Shown in pieces: positions 1 through 10,183 of a stretch of DNA of 64,000 nt (position 1 is the first letter of the stretch; each line of letters opens with the position of its first letter). The notes beneath the pieces are model-generated. The model was not told the DNA's origin. It did not search any database and worked only from the letters and a program-made list of their open reading frames with translations. The translations under genes were made by a program, and so were the position numbers. The DNA is from JBKHDT01 sp046541195 (GTDB taxonomy: Bacteria > Pseudomonadota > Gammaproteobacteria > Halothiobacillales > Halothiobacillaceae), in assembly GCA_046541195.1 (NCBI GenBank), contig JBKHDT010000004.1, positions 1-64,000 on the forward strand, given 5' to 3'.

Positions 1-1603
1 CAAGCATATCGCTCATGAGCTGACCGGCCTGGCCGGTCAATCCGTAGGCCGTGAGCACTTCAGCCTCCTGGATGCATTCCTGGACCTCGTCCCCTTCTGC
101 CGTCTCGCCCGACAGGTCGACCGCCGGCGCCGGCGGAACCGGGACATCCGGTGCCAGTTCGGGTTCACGGCCCGCCTCGTCGGACGAGTCACCAGTCGCG
201 CGCTCGTCGGGCGGCGCCGATGCGACCACCGGTGCCACCACGGCCGCCGCAGGGACTGCTGAGTCGAGCGCCGGTTCGTGGCGCTCCGAAGACTCTGCCC
301 GGCGTGCCCGTCGGCCACTGCGCCACAGCAGCAGCAGGAGCAGAAGAATGAGCAATCCCGCCGCGGCAAGCAGGTAGGGTCCCCAGAAATACAGCAGATC
401 CTGCTGGATCGCCCGCAGCTGCTCGCGCATGGTTTCGGCGCGCGCTTCTTCCTCCTCAAGCATTTTCTCCAGCCGGTCGACCTGCTCGTCCCGCAAGGTG
501 AGCAGCTCCTCGACCCGGGCAATCTGTGAGCGGACCGAATCAAGCTGTTCGGACAGACGGTCGTTTTCCGCCCGGGCCAGGCTCAGGGCCTCGTCGTTGC
601 CCGCAGTGCCGCCCAGGGCATCCATCGGCAGATCGATGGCCGGCAGGAGCGGAGCGGCCGCCTGGGGTGCCCGATCAGCCGGCTGCGAATCCGCCTGGTC
701 TGCGGGTGCGTCCCCGGCGGTTTTTTCGCGCGCCTGGTCCTCGGCATCCTCTGCCGTCTCGTCGGCAGTCTTGCTGGCCGCTTCGGCAGCGGGCTCATCC
801 TGCTCGGGTTCCGGAGAGGCGAGGGCGTCGCCGAGCGGGTCCATGACCTGAACGCGTGGCGCGTCTGCAACTTCAACTTCTTCGGCAGCCGGCTTTTCAT
901 CGGCACGCCCGACTTCGGCTGCACTGTCCGAGGCCGCGCGCCGCTCCAGGGCGGCAACAGATTCCTCGCCAGGCACCTTGAGCATGACCCCGGCGAGCAT
1001 GCGCTCGGGATTGCCCTCGACGAAGGCCTGCGGATTGGACGCCACCAGTGCGCGCATCATCTGCTGCTGCGTCAGGTCGGTCCCGGCGCGGGCTGCCTCG
1101 GCGAGGCCATAGAGCGTCGCGCCCCTGGGGATCGGTCCATAGGTCGCGCCCATCTGGATGGATGGCGCAGCCGGGGCTGGTGGCTCGGCCGCGGGGCGGA
1201 CCCGGGTCGGGGCCCGGTCCGGCGGGTCCAGAAGCAGGTTGTACTCGCGGACGACAATGCCGTCCGGCGACTTGAGTTCGACCAGGAAGCTGACGATCGG
1301 CTCGCGCATCTCCCGACGGGACGTCACTTCGACGGTGGCACCCGAGTCGTCAGGCAGCAGTTCGAATTCAATGTTGCCCGCAACCGAGTGCCAGTCCAGC
1401 CCGGTGGCCTCGAAACGCGACTGGTCGGCCAGCCGGACCGAAACCGACTCGATCTCGTCAGCGTCGAGATTCACGAGTGGAATCACCGCCCTGAGGGGTT
1501 GCGCCAGATAGGACTCCACTCTTGCCTGCCCGAGATCGGTCGCAAGCGTGCCGGCCGGAATGGCCGCGACCGCCCCGGCCATGACCCAACTCAACTTCCG
1601 CAT
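1..1603 (-). CDS. fimV: FimV/HubP-type polar hub protein, N-terminal 534 codons (cut by window edge)
   Basis: FimV is an inner-membrane peptidoglycan-binding protein that organises the cell pole and type IV pilus/twitching functions. Reading the minus strand from ATG 1603 gives MRKLSWVMAGAVAAIPAGTL, a signal peptide, then the conserved FimV N-terminal domain (VESYLAQPLRAVIPL) and a LysM-like domain around residues 150-205 (YGPIPRGATLYGLAEAARAG). An acidic Ala/Glu/Asp-rich linker follows, then a coiled coil (residues about 340-400), one membrane segment (about 406-428, LLAAAGLLILLLLLLLW) and the start of the acidic cytoplasmic part with a TPR-like stretch (EAEVLTAYGLTGQAGQL). The reading frame stays open to base 1, so the gene continues beyond the window. 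GGAGAA lies just upstream of the ATG. Placement directly after asd matches Pseudomonas and relatives. Confidence 0.93.
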   Translation of the reverse strand, partial: MRKLSWVMAGAVAAIPAGTLATDLGQARVESYLAQPLRAVIPLVNLDADEIESVSVRLADQSRFEATGLDWHSVAGNIEFELLPDDSGATVEVTSRREMREPIVSFLVELKSPDGIVVREYNLLLDPPDRAPTRVRPAAEPPAPAAPSIQMGATYGPIPRGATLYGLAEAARAGTDLTQQQMMRALVASNPQAFVEGNPERMLAGVMLKVPGEESVAALERRAASDSAAEVGRADEKPAAEEVEVADAPRVQVMDPLGDALASPEPEQDEPAAEAASKTADETAEDAEDQAREKTAGDAPADQADSQPADRAPQAAAPLLPAIDLPMDALGGTAGNDEALSLARAENDRLSEQLDSVRSQIARVEELLTLRDEQVDRLEKMLEEEEARAETMREQLRAIQQDLLYFWGPYLLAAAGLLILLLLLLLWRSGRRARRAESSERHEPALDSAVPAAAVVAPVVASAPPDERATGDSSDEAGREPELAPDVPVPPAPAVDLSGETAEGDEVQECIQEAEVLTAYGLTGQAGQLMSDML

Positions 1604-2098
1604 GTCTGTGGTTCTCCGTGATCGAACTGCTGGTCCACATTCAGCTTCCCGCGAACTGTGGTGCCCGGCGCAGATTGTGCCGTCAAACAGGGTACCTCGA
1701 AAAACCTTTGTAAGGTCCCTCTTGGCGCATTGATGCCCCGACGGGTCCCTGGTCTGCACCCGGTGCCGCCCGGAATGGCCGCGTCGCTGTCCTGTGCCCT
1801 CGGGCGGTTGCTGCGCGAATGCCACGACAGGCGCGGCCTCCAGGGCGTATCCCTTTTAAAGCCAGGGGATTGCGACACCATACCCGCGCAAGCGGCTGAT
1901 TTGGCGTGCGTCGCAGGCACCCCGCCCGGTGACCAGTCGGCTCGGACCACGAACGCCCCCGGAGCCTGGTACCAAGAATGAAACATTATCACGCGCATCA
2001 GGCAGGGTGTGCAGCGATCACGCGACATCACCCGACCGGTCGGTCACTTGCTGTTGCAAAATGGATACACGCTGATCCGCAACTGCAAACCAGCACCC
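1604..2098. other. asd-fimV intergenic region
   Basis: This 495-base spacer separates the asd stop from the fimV start, and both genes read leftwards. No convincing coding frame, tRNA or terminator is seen. It holds a 12-base palindrome (ccgaccggtcgg, 2032-2043) and one plausible promoter for fimV (listed separately). Confidence 0.5.
1985..2013 (-). promoter_or_regulatory. candidate sigma70 promoter for fimV
   Basis: On the minus strand TGCACA (2013-2008, four of six matches to TTGACA) is followed after exactly 17 bases by GATAAT (1990-1985, five of six matches to TATAAT). It would give fimV a leader of about 380 bases. This is a motif match only. Confidence 0.3.
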
Positions 2099-3121
2099 TC
2101 AGAGATGCTCGGCAATCAACCGCTCGGCGATCTGGACGCTGTTGAGCGCGGCTCCCTTGCGCACGTTGTCAGACACCACCCACAGATTGATCCCCTGCGG
2201 ATGGGAGATGTCTTCACGGATGCGGCCCACATAGACCGGGTCATGCCCCGCCGCCTCGGTCACCGCGGTGGGATATCCGCCGTCGCGCCGATCATCGATG
2301 ATCTCGATGCCCGGCGCGGCAGCCAGCAGCTCGCGGACCCGCTCGGCGGTGATCTTGTCGCGGGTCTCGATGTGCACGGCCTCCGAATGGCCGTAGAAGA
2401 CGGGAACGCGCACGGCCGTGGGATTCACGCGAATCCGGTCGTCCTCCATGATCTTGCGGGTTTCCCAAACCATCTTCATTTCTTCCTTCGTGTAGCCGTT
2501 ATCCTTGAACACGTCGATGTGGGGAAGACAGTTGAAGGCGATCTGCTTGGGATAGACCTGCGGGTCGACCGGCTTGCCATTGAGCAGGGCGGCAGTCTGG
2601 CTGGCCAGCTCCTCGATGGCCTCGGCCCCGGAACCGGAAACCGCCTGGTAGGTCGCCACGTTGATCCGCTCGATACCGACCGCGTCATGAATCGGCTTGA
2701 GCGCCATTAGCATCTGGATTGTGGAGCAGTTGGGATTGGCGATGATGCCCCGGTCCTTGTACCGGGCAATCGCATGCGGATTGACTTCCGGCACCACCAG
2801 CGGAATCTCGTCGTCGTAGCGGAATTCGCTGGTGTTGTCGATGACGACGCAACCGGCCTCGGCCGCCTTCGGGGCATACTCGCGCGAGATCGAGGCCCCG
2901 GCGGAGAACAGGCCGATCTGCACCGTCGAAAAGTCGAAGGTCGCCAGGTTCTCGACCTCGACGTACCTGTCTCCAAACGCAATCCGCTTGCCGGCGGAAC
3001 GCTCGCTCGCCAGGGCGTGAATCCGGCCGACCGGGAAGCTGCGCTCGGCCAGGATGGACAGCATGGTCTCGCCGACGGCACCGGTGGCACCAACGACCGC
3101 GACATCGAATGTTCTGCTCAT
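2099..3121 (-). CDS. asd: Aspartate-semialdehyde dehydrogenase
   Basis: Asd reduces aspartyl phosphate to aspartate semialdehyde with NADPH, the branch point to lysine/diaminopimelate, threonine and methionine; it is cytoplasmic. The 340-residue protein starts MSRTFDVAVVGATGAVGETM with the Rossmann glycine motif. It carries the active-site motif NPNCST with the nucleophilic Cys at residue 132, and later GSGAEAIEEL and the RVPVFYGHSEAVHIE segment. The length fits the shorter Vibrio-type/Usg-like Asd branch rather than the 370-residue E. coli type. The frame is open 35 codons further upstream, but ATG 3121 matches the family start and has AAAGG in front. It lies 73 bases downstream of leuB and is probably co-transcribed with the leu genes. 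Confidence 0.96.
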   Translation of the reverse strand: MSRTFDVAVVGATGAVGETMLSILAERSFPVGRIHALASERSAGKRIAFGDRYVEVENLATFDFSTVQIGLFSAGASISREYAPKAAEAGCVVIDNTSEFRYDDEIPLVVPEVNPHAIARYKDRGIIANPNCSTIQMLMALKPIHDAVGIERINVATYQAVSGSGAEAIEELASQTAALLNGKPVDPQVYPKQIAFNCLPHIDVFKDNGYTKEEMKMVWETRKIMEDDRIRVNPTAVRVPVFYGHSEAVHIETRDKITAERVRELLAAAPGIEIIDDRRDGGYPTAVTEAAGHDPVYVGRIREDISHPQGINLWVVSDNVRKGAALNSVQIAERLIAEHL

Positions 3122-3194
3122 GGTCAAACCTTTTGCTTGTGGATTGGTGGATCGCAGGCCGCCCCGACCCCGACGCGGCTGACCCGCCTGCCGG

Positions 3195-4274
<1,080 letters not shown>

Positions 4275-4443
4275 GTTGTTCGACTCATCACCTTGGGTTG
4301 TCAGTATCTGGCGGGCACCGAATCCCCCGGCCCGGGCAGGTTTCCGGGGATCATGCGCGCGGCCTTCCGGCCATGGACCGAGCCCGGTTCTTCACCGGCG
4401 CGGCCTGCGGGCAACAGGCCCCATTGTGGCACAAAACCGCACC

Positions 4444-5085
4444 TCAGCCGGCAAACAGCCAGGGCGCCTCCTGCTGGCGCCGGCGCTCGTAGGCGCGGAT
4501 GTCGTCGGCGTGCTGCAAGGTCAGGGCAATGTCATCAAGCCCCTCAAGCAGGCACTTGCGGCGGAAGGGATCGACCGTGAACGGATGCTCGCTGCCATCC
4601 GGCCGGCAAACCACGCAACGCTCGAGATCCACCGTGAGCCGGTATCCCGGCGCGTCCTGCGTCTCGCGGAACAGGGAATCGACGGTCTGAGCGTCCAGAA
4701 CAATCGGCAGCAGCCCGTTCTTGAAGCTGTTGTTGAAGAAAATGTCGGCAAAGCTCGGCGCGATCACCGCGCGAAACCCGAAGTCGGTCAGTGCCCAGAC
4801 CGCGTGCTCCCGGGAAGACCCGCAACCGAAGTTCTCCCGGGCCAGCAGGATGGTGGCGGTGTCATAGGGCGGCCGGTTGAGCACGAAATCCGGATTCTTG
4901 CGCCGCTGGCTGTGATCCATGCCTGGCTCGCCCGGCTCCAGGTAGCGCCAGTCGTCGAAGGCGGTCGGACCGAAGCCGGTCCGCTTGACCGACTTGAGAT
5001 ACTGCTTCGGGATGATCGCGTCGGTGTCGACGTTGGAGCGGTCGAGCGGCGCGACGATCCCGGTGTGCTGCGTGAATGCCTGCAT
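4444..5085 (-). CDS. leuD: 3-isopropylmalate dehydratase small subunit
   Basis: LeuD is the small swivel subunit that pairs with LeuC to isomerise 2-isopropylmalate to 3-isopropylmalate. The 213-residue protein begins with the classic small-subunit signature GIVAPLDRSNVDTDAIIPKQ and contains NFGCGSSREHAVWAL, the conserved substrate-contact loop. It starts 11 bases after the leuC stop, as expected for subunits made in equal amounts. Confidence 0.97.
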   Translation of the reverse strand: MQAFTQHTGIVAPLDRSNVDTDAIIPKQYLKSVKRTGFGPTAFDDWRYLEPGEPGMDHSQRRKNPDFVLNRPPYDTATILLARENFGCGSSREHAVWALTDFGFRAVIAPSFADIFFNNSFKNGLLPIVLDAQTVDSLFRETQDAPGYRLTVDLERCVVCRPDGSEHPFTVDPFRRKCLLEGLDDIALTLQHADDIRAYERRRQQEAPWLFAG

Positions 5086-5096
5086 GTTTGTTTCCC

Positions 5097-6500
5097 TCAG
5101 AAGTTGCGGACATCGACGAAGTGACCGGCGACGGCTGCGGCAGCCGCCATCGCCGGACTCACCAGGTGCGTCCGGCCACCCTGCCCCTGGCGCCCCTCGA
5201 AGTTGCGGTTGGAAGTGGACGCGCAGCGTTCACCCGGTTCGAGCCGGTCGGCGTTCATCGCCAGGCACATGGAACAGCCCGGCTCGCGCCACTGGAAGCC
5301 GGCCTCCAGGAAGATCTTGTCCAGACCTTCCTGCTCGGCCTGCTGGCGCACCAGTCCGGAGCCGGGCACCACCATCGCAAGCTGCACGTTGTCCGCGACC
5401 CGCCGACCCCGAACCACCTCGGCGGCGGCACGCAGGTCCTCGATCCGCGAGTTGGTGCAGGAGCCGATAAACACCTTGTCGATGGCAATCTCCGAAATCG
5501 GCTGTCCCGCCTGCAACCCCATGTAGTCGAGGGCCTTGCGCACGCCGCTGGCCTTGACCTCGTCGCCGATCATTGCCGGGTCGGGCACGCGATCGCTGAC
5601 CGGCGCCACCATCTCCGGCGAGGTCCCCCAGGTCACCTGGGGCACGATCTCGGCCGCGTCGAGGGTGACGATCTTGTCAAAGGCGGCACCGGGATCGGAA
5701 CGCAGTTCGCGCCAGGCCGACGCGGCTTGCTCGAAAAGCGCACCGCGCGGCGCGAAGGGTCGGCCCCGGAAGTACTCGATGGTCTTCTCGTCCACGGCGA
5801 CCATGCCCGCCCGCGCGCCGGCCTCGATCGCCATGTTGCAGACCGTCATGCGGCCCTCGATGGAGAGCGCCTCGATGGCCTCCCCGGCAAACTCGATGGC
5901 ATAGCCGGTCCCGCCGGCGGTGCCGATCTTCCCGATGATCGCGAGCACGATGTCCTTGGCGGTCACGCCCGGACCGACCTTGCCCTCGACCCGCACCTGC
6001 ATGGCGCGGGACTTCTTCTGGAGCAGGCACTGGGTCGCCATCACATGCTCGACCTCGGAGGTCCCGATGCCGAAGGCCAGTGCCCCGAAGGCTCCATGCG
6101 TGGAGGTGTGCGAATCCCCGCAGACGATGGTGGTACCCGGCAGGGTGAACCCCTCCTCCGGGCCGATCACGTGCACGATGCCCTGCCGAATGTCATTCAT
6201 GCGAAATTCGGTGATCTCGAACACCTGGCAGTTGTTGTCGAGCGTGGCGACCTGTTCCCGGGACACCGGGTCCTCGATGCCCCGTTCGCGATGGATCGTC
6301 GGCACGTTGTGATCCGGCACCGCCAGCATCGCCTCGCGGCGCCACGGCTTGCGACCGGCCAGACGCAAGCCCTCGAAGGCCTGCGGCGAAGTGACCTCAT
6401 GCACCAGATGCCGGTCGATGTAGAGCAAGGCCGTACCGTCGGCCTCCTCGCGCACCACGTGGGCATCCCAGAGCTTGTCGTACAGTGTCTTGGCGCTCAT
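5097..6500 (-). CDS. leuC: 3-isopropylmalate dehydratase large subunit
   Basis: LeuC is the aconitase-family catalytic subunit carrying a [4Fe-4S] cluster. The 467-residue protein starts MSAKTLYDKLWDAHVV at ATG 6500, preceded by AGGAG; the longer frame upstream is not credible because it crosses the divergent LysR gene. Cluster cysteines are visible in FIGSCTNSRIEDL and in CSMCLAMN near the C-terminus, along with IVCGDSHTSTHGAFG. First gene of the leuCDB-asd run. A LysR gene is transcribed divergently from a shared 184-base region, the arrangement known in Pseudomonas (for example PA3121/PA3122). Confidence 0.97.
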   Translation of the reverse strand: MSAKTLYDKLWDAHVVREEADGTALLYIDRHLVHEVTSPQAFEGLRLAGRKPWRREAMLAVPDHNVPTIHRERGIEDPVSREQVATLDNNCQVFEITEFRMNDIRQGIVHVIGPEEGFTLPGTTIVCGDSHTSTHGAFGALAFGIGTSEVEHVMATQCLLQKKSRAMQVRVEGKVGPGVTAKDIVLAIIGKIGTAGGTGYAIEFAGEAIEALSIEGRMTVCNMAIEAGARAGMVAVDEKTIEYFRGRPFAPRGALFEQAASAWRELRSDPGAAFDKIVTLDAAEIVPQVTWGTSPEMVAPVSDRVPDPAMIGDEVKASGVRKALDYMGLQAGQPISEIAIDKVFIGSCTNSRIEDLRAAAEVVRGRRVADNVQLAMVVPGSGLVRQQAEQEGLDKIFLEAGFQWREPGCSMCLAMNADRLEPGERCASTSNRNFEGRQGQGGRTHLVSPAMAAAAAVAGHFVDVRNF

Positions 6501-6584
6501 GCCACTTTCTCCTGCAAAGCATTCATGGCCCAGAGCATAGCCGTCGACGTGCGAAAACGAAAATGGCATTTTCTCATCCTGACT

Positions 6585-6602
6585 ATTACCTTTGGTTATA
6601 AT
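6585..6602. promoter_or_regulatory. candidate LysR-type operator in the leuC/LysR divergent promoter
   Basis: ATTACC-TTT-GGTTAT (6585-6599) is an imperfect inverted repeat (five of six positions) centred between the two divergent starts. It overlaps TATAAT (6597-6602), which could be the -10 box for the LysR gene. This is the usual geometry for an autoregulating LysR protein that also acts on the divergent operon. No good -35 box was found in either direction, which would fit activator dependence. Confidence 0.4.
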
Positions 6603-6684
6603 CAGGCCATCCAGAGTCCACCACGAAGCCCGGACGCGCGCGCCCTTTCGAGGCGCCGGCCGCACCGGGCCGGCCGAGACGTTC

Positions 6685-7575
6685 ATGACGCCCGACACCG
6701 CCCAGATCCTTGCATTTCTCGCAGTCGCCGACTGCGGCTCGTTTTCCGCGGCCGCCCGCGAGCTGCATCTGAGCCAGCCGGCCGTCAGCAAGCGCGTCCG
6801 ACAGATTGAAGCGGTCCTCGGGCAGGCGCTGTTCGACCGCATCGGGCACCGGGTCCGGCTGACCGAGGCCGGCGCGGCACTGCTGCCCGTTGCCCGGCGG
6901 CTGCGACAGGATCTTGAAGAAGCCCGACAGGTGGTTTCCGACACCACCGGCCCGGTGCGCGGACGCCTGGCGCTGGTCACCAGCCATCACATTGGCCTGC
7001 ATCGACTGCCGGACATCCTGCTGGAGTATGTGCGCCGCCATCCCGGCGTCCGCCCGGATCTGGCGTTCAAGGATTCCGAGCAAGCCTTCCGGGCCGTCGA
7101 ACAGGGCAGTTACGAACTGGCCATCGTGACCCTGCCCGAACAGGTCCCCCCGGCACTGACCGTGCGCCTGCTCTGGGAGGACCCGCTGGCCATCGTGGTC
7201 TCGGAAGACCACCCACTGGCCCGAACGGCACCGCCCGATCCGACGACGCTGGCGCGATACCGGGCGATCCTGCCGGCACGACACACCGTGACCCGGCGAC
7301 GCATCGACCACTGGCTCGAGCAGGCCGGAAGCCACGCGGCCGACGTGATGGAGGTCAATTACCTGGAAACCATTGCCACCCTGGTCCGCATCGGGCTGGG
7401 CTGGAGCGCCCTGCCCCGGGCACTGCTGGGTCCGGGGCTGCAGGTACTGGATTTCGGGCGGCCGCCGCCGATGCGCCAGCTCGGTCTGGCCAGGCACCGC
7501 GAGGTGACCCCGACCCGCGCCGGACGGGCCCTGGAGGCGCTTTTGCCCGGTCACGGCGCGCGCCCGACGGACTGA
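6685..7575 (+). CDS. LysR-family transcriptional regulator, divergent from leuC
   Basis: A 296-residue LysR-type regulator. The N-terminal winged helix is clear (FLAVADCGSFSAAARELHLS then QPAVSKRVRQIEAVLG), followed by the linker helix and a periplasmic-binding-protein-like effector domain from about residue 88 (GRLALVTSHHIGLHRLPDIL). ATG 6685 gives the family start MTPDTAQILAFLAV; an upstream ATG at 6592 in the same frame overlaps the predicted operator and is less likely. The divergent position suggests control of leuCDB, but the effector is unknown. Confidence 0.92.
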   Translation: MTPDTAQILAFLAVADCGSFSAAARELHLSQPAVSKRVRQIEAVLGQALFDRIGHRVRLTEAGAALLPVARRLRQDLEEARQVVSDTTGPVRGRLALVTSHHIGLHRLPDILLEYVRRHPGVRPDLAFKDSEQAFRAVEQGSYELAIVTLPEQVPPALTVRLLWEDPLAIVVSEDHPLARTAPPDPTTLARYRAILPARHTVTRRRIDHWLEQAGSHAADVMEVNYLETIATLVRIGLGWSALPRALLGPGLQVLDFGRPPPMRQLGLARHREVTPTRAGRALEALLPGHGARPTD

Positions 7576-7602
7576 CCGACGGACGCCCGGCGCGGCATGG
7601 CT

Positions 7603-7670
7603 TACAATGACGCCGGCGTGCCGTCGCCGAGCGCACTTCGAGAGAACCGCTTTCCCCTGGTTATTCGAAG
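7603..7670 (+). promoter_or_regulatory. possible ferritin promoter and leader hairpin
   Basis: TACAAT (7603-7608) is a good -10 box lacking a clear -35. About 30 bases downstream lies an interrupted inverted repeat, CTTCGA-gag-AACC (7636-7648) facing GGTT-at-TCGAAG (7659-7670), which would fold in the ferritin leader. It does not resemble a Fur box. Confidence 0.3.
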
Positions 7671-7733
7671 TACCCGTGAACCGCTCATGCACGGCCGCCC
7701 AACCCACAGACAGATTTTTCAGGAGACAACCCG

Positions 7734-8243
7734 ATGCTCAAGCAGGAAATCATCGACAAGCTCAACACCCAGATCGGCGCCGAAATGTACGCGTCGAACC
7801 TGTACCTGCAGATGTCCGCCTGGTGCGAGACCCAGGGGCTCGCCGGCGCGGCGGCCTTTTTCCGCAAGCATGTCCCCGAGGAGATCATGCACCGGGACAA
7901 GTTCGTCGATTACCTGATCGAATGTGACGCCGAGGTGATCGTCGGCCCGATCGAGGCACCGCCCACGCGATTCGACAGCCTGGTCGAGGTGATCCACGCC
8001 GCCTACGGGCACGAGCAGAAGATCACCGGCATGATCAACGACATCGCCGAACTGGCGCTTGCCCACAACGACTTCAACACCTTCAACATGCTGCAGTACT
8101 TCATCGCCGAACAGCGCGAGGAAGAAGTGCTGTTCCGGGGCATCATCGACCAGATCAAGCTGGTGGCGTTCAAGGGCGAAACCGGCGAGGCGATGTTCCA
8201 TATCAACAACTACCTGCAGCGACTCGCCGATACCCACGCCTGA
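7734..8243 (+). CDS. ftnA: Non-haem ferritin
   Basis: Ferritin oxidises Fe(II) and stores it as a mineral in a 24-subunit cytoplasmic shell. The 169-residue protein is a four-helix bundle of FtnA length (E. coli 165). All ferroxidase ligands of the E. coli protein are present at the same numbers: E17, E50, H53, E94, Q127 and E130. No haem-coordinating Met of bacterioferritin type is apparent. AGGAG stands ahead of ATG 7734. The next gene follows after 10 bases but is functionally unrelated. Confidence 0.95.
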   Translation: MLKQEIIDKLNTQIGAEMYASNLYLQMSAWCETQGLAGAAAFFRKHVPEEIMHRDKFVDYLIECDAEVIVGPIEAPPTRFDSLVEVIHAAYGHEQKITGMINDIAELALAHNDFNTFNMLQYFIAEQREEEVLFRGIIDQIKLVAFKGETGEAMFHINNYLQRLADTHA

Positions 8244-8253
8244 GTCCGCTTCC

Positions 8254-9987
8254 TTGGGTATCGTCGCCCGATCCCTGGGGATCCTGCTGCTTGTCGCGTC
8301 GGCCCTTGCGGTCGTCGCAACAGGCCTGTTTCTGGTCCTGCGCCCTCCGGCGCCACCGCCACCGGCGCAGGACGCCATCCCGCCTGGCCGCACGTTCGTG
8401 GTCTCGGCACCCGATCCCCAGGCCGCCGAAGCCGGCCGCGAAGTGCTGCGTGCGGGCGGCAACGCCATGGACGCCGCGGTCGCGGTCCAGGCAACGCTTG
8501 GCCTGGTCGAGCCGGCCGAGAGCGGCCTGGGCGGCGGCGGGTTCCTGCTGTACCGGGAGGGGACCACCGGGCGGCTCTTCTTCTACGATGGCCGGGAAAC
8601 GGCTCCGGCGGCCGCAACCGCCGACCGCTTCCGGATCGGCCCGCTGACGCTGCCGCTCTGGGCGGCGGTCCCCGCGGGCCGATCCGTGGGCGTGCCGGGG
8701 ATGGTGGATCTTCTCGGGCTGGCCCACGCCCGGCATGGCCGGATGGACTGGGCCACGGCGCTGGCTCCGGCGGTGCTCCGGGCCCGCGAGGGCGTCCCGA
8801 TGCCGGCGCGCCTTCAGCGCCAGTTGCGTGACGATCCCAGCCTCTGGCTGTTCCCCGACCTGATCCGTCGCTACCTGCCGGTCGCGCCCCGTCTTGCCGA
8901 CCCGGCATACGCGCAGACGCTGGACACGCTGGCAGCCGAGGGCCCGAGGGCCTTCTACGAGGGTCCGATCGCCGAAGCACTCCTGCAGCGGGTGCGTCGG
9001 GCCGCCTGGCTGCCCTCCGACCTGACCCGGCAGGATCTGGCCCGCTACCGCGCCGTCGAGCGCGAACCGCTGTGCCGGCCCTATCGCGAATGGACCGTCT
9101 GCGGCGCCCCGCCCCCCACGGCAGGCGGGCTGGCCACCCTGCAGATCCTCGGGGTGCTGGAGCACTTCGACATGCAGGCCCACGGGCCGGATTCGGTGAC
9201 CGGCTGGCACCTGCTGGCGGAGGCCGGGCGCCTGGCCTTCGCCGACCTGAACGCCTGGGTAGGCGATCCGGACTTTGTGCCGGTTCCCGTCGAGGGCCTG
9301 CTGGACCGAGGCTACCTGGCAAGGCGAGCCGCCCTGATCAGCCCGGACCGGGCGCGCGACAGGGTGCCGGTCGGTGACCCGATCCGGGGCCGCGCGGACA
9401 GCGGCCGCGTCGCCCGCTTTGGCCCCCTGTCGGCAGGCACCGCCCATTTTTCGATTGTCGATGGGCAAGGCAATGTCGTCAGCATGACCAGCTCGATCGA
9501 GATGCCCTTCGGCAGCCGGATGCGCGCGGCCGGAATGCTGCTGAACAACCAGCTGACCGATTTCGACTTCGAGCCGCTGCTGCCGGACGGTCGGACCAAC
9601 CCCAACGCGGTGGCGGGCGGCAAGCGCCCCAGCGGCTCGATGAGTCCCACGATCGTGCTGGACGCGCGCGGAAACGTGCGGCTGGTGATCGGCGCCCGGG
9701 GCGGCAGCCGCATCATCGGCCACGTCACGCGGGTGCTGGTGGCCACGCTCGACTGGGGCCTGGACCTGCAGTCGGCGATTGCGCTGTCAAACCTGGTCCA
9801 CCGGGGGAAGCGACTGGAAATCGAACAGGGCAGTGCGCTCGCCGAAAGAGCCCACGAATTCTCGGACCTGGGCCACCGACCCCGTATCCTGCCCATGGCC
9901 GGGGGACTGCACGGCTTCGAACGACGCGACGGGTACTGGCACGCGGCGACCGATCCGCGTCATGACGGCGCAGCCCTGACGGAGTGA
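8254..9987 (+). CDS. ggt: Gamma-glutamyltransferase/glutathione hydrolase
   Basis: This Ntn-hydrolase cleaves the gamma-glutamyl bond of glutathione in the periplasm and is made as a precursor that splits itself. The 577-residue protein begins with an N-terminal membrane or signal segment (ARSLGILLLVASALAVVATG) and a Pro-rich stretch. Conserved motifs are AGGNAMDAAVAVQ, GLGGGGFLLY and, at the start of the small subunit, GTAHFSIVD with the catalytic Thr at residue 396. FGSRMRAAGMLLNNQLTDF follows. The frame has no ATG or GTG near its start; TTG 8254, just after the ferritin stop, is the best candidate and is uncertain. Cleavage of the N-terminal segment, or its retention as an anchor, cannot be told. 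Confidence 0.9.
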   Translation: MGIVARSLGILLLVASALAVVATGLFLVLRPPAPPPPAQDAIPPGRTFVVSAPDPQAAEAGREVLRAGGNAMDAAVAVQATLGLVEPAESGLGGGGFLLYREGTTGRLFFYDGRETAPAAATADRFRIGPLTLPLWAAVPAGRSVGVPGMVDLLGLAHARHGRMDWATALAPAVLRAREGVPMPARLQRQLRDDPSLWLFPDLIRRYLPVAPRLADPAYAQTLDTLAAEGPRAFYEGPIAEALLQRVRRAAWLPSDLTRQDLARYRAVEREPLCRPYREWTVCGAPPPTAGGLATLQILGVLEHFDMQAHGPDSVTGWHLLAEAGRLAFADLNAWVGDPDFVPVPVEGLLDRGYLARRAALISPDRARDRVPVGDPIRGRADSGRVARFGPLSAGTAHFSIVDGQGNVVSMTSSIEMPFGSRMRAAGMLLNNQLTDFDFEPLLPDGRTNPNAVAGGKRPSGSMSPTIVLDARGNVRLVIGARGGSRIIGHVTRVLVATLDWGLDLQSAIALSNLVHRGKRLEIEQGSALAERAHEFSDLGHRPRILPMAGGLHGFERRDGYWHAATDPRHDGAALTE

Positions 9988-10183
9988 CACCGGGCGGGCG
10001 CCGCGGCCGGCAGCACGCCGGGCCCGGGCGTCGTTCGGCGCGCACACAGGCTGGCCGGCCCTAGTGAAGCCAGGCGCGGCAGGCGCAAGGGCAAGCCTTC
10101 ATGCAGATGTCATGACCGCGGCCTACGCTTCGGTCATTTGCGCTCGCGCACCCCATGACCAGGCGGCGAGGCCGGAGCCCGAC

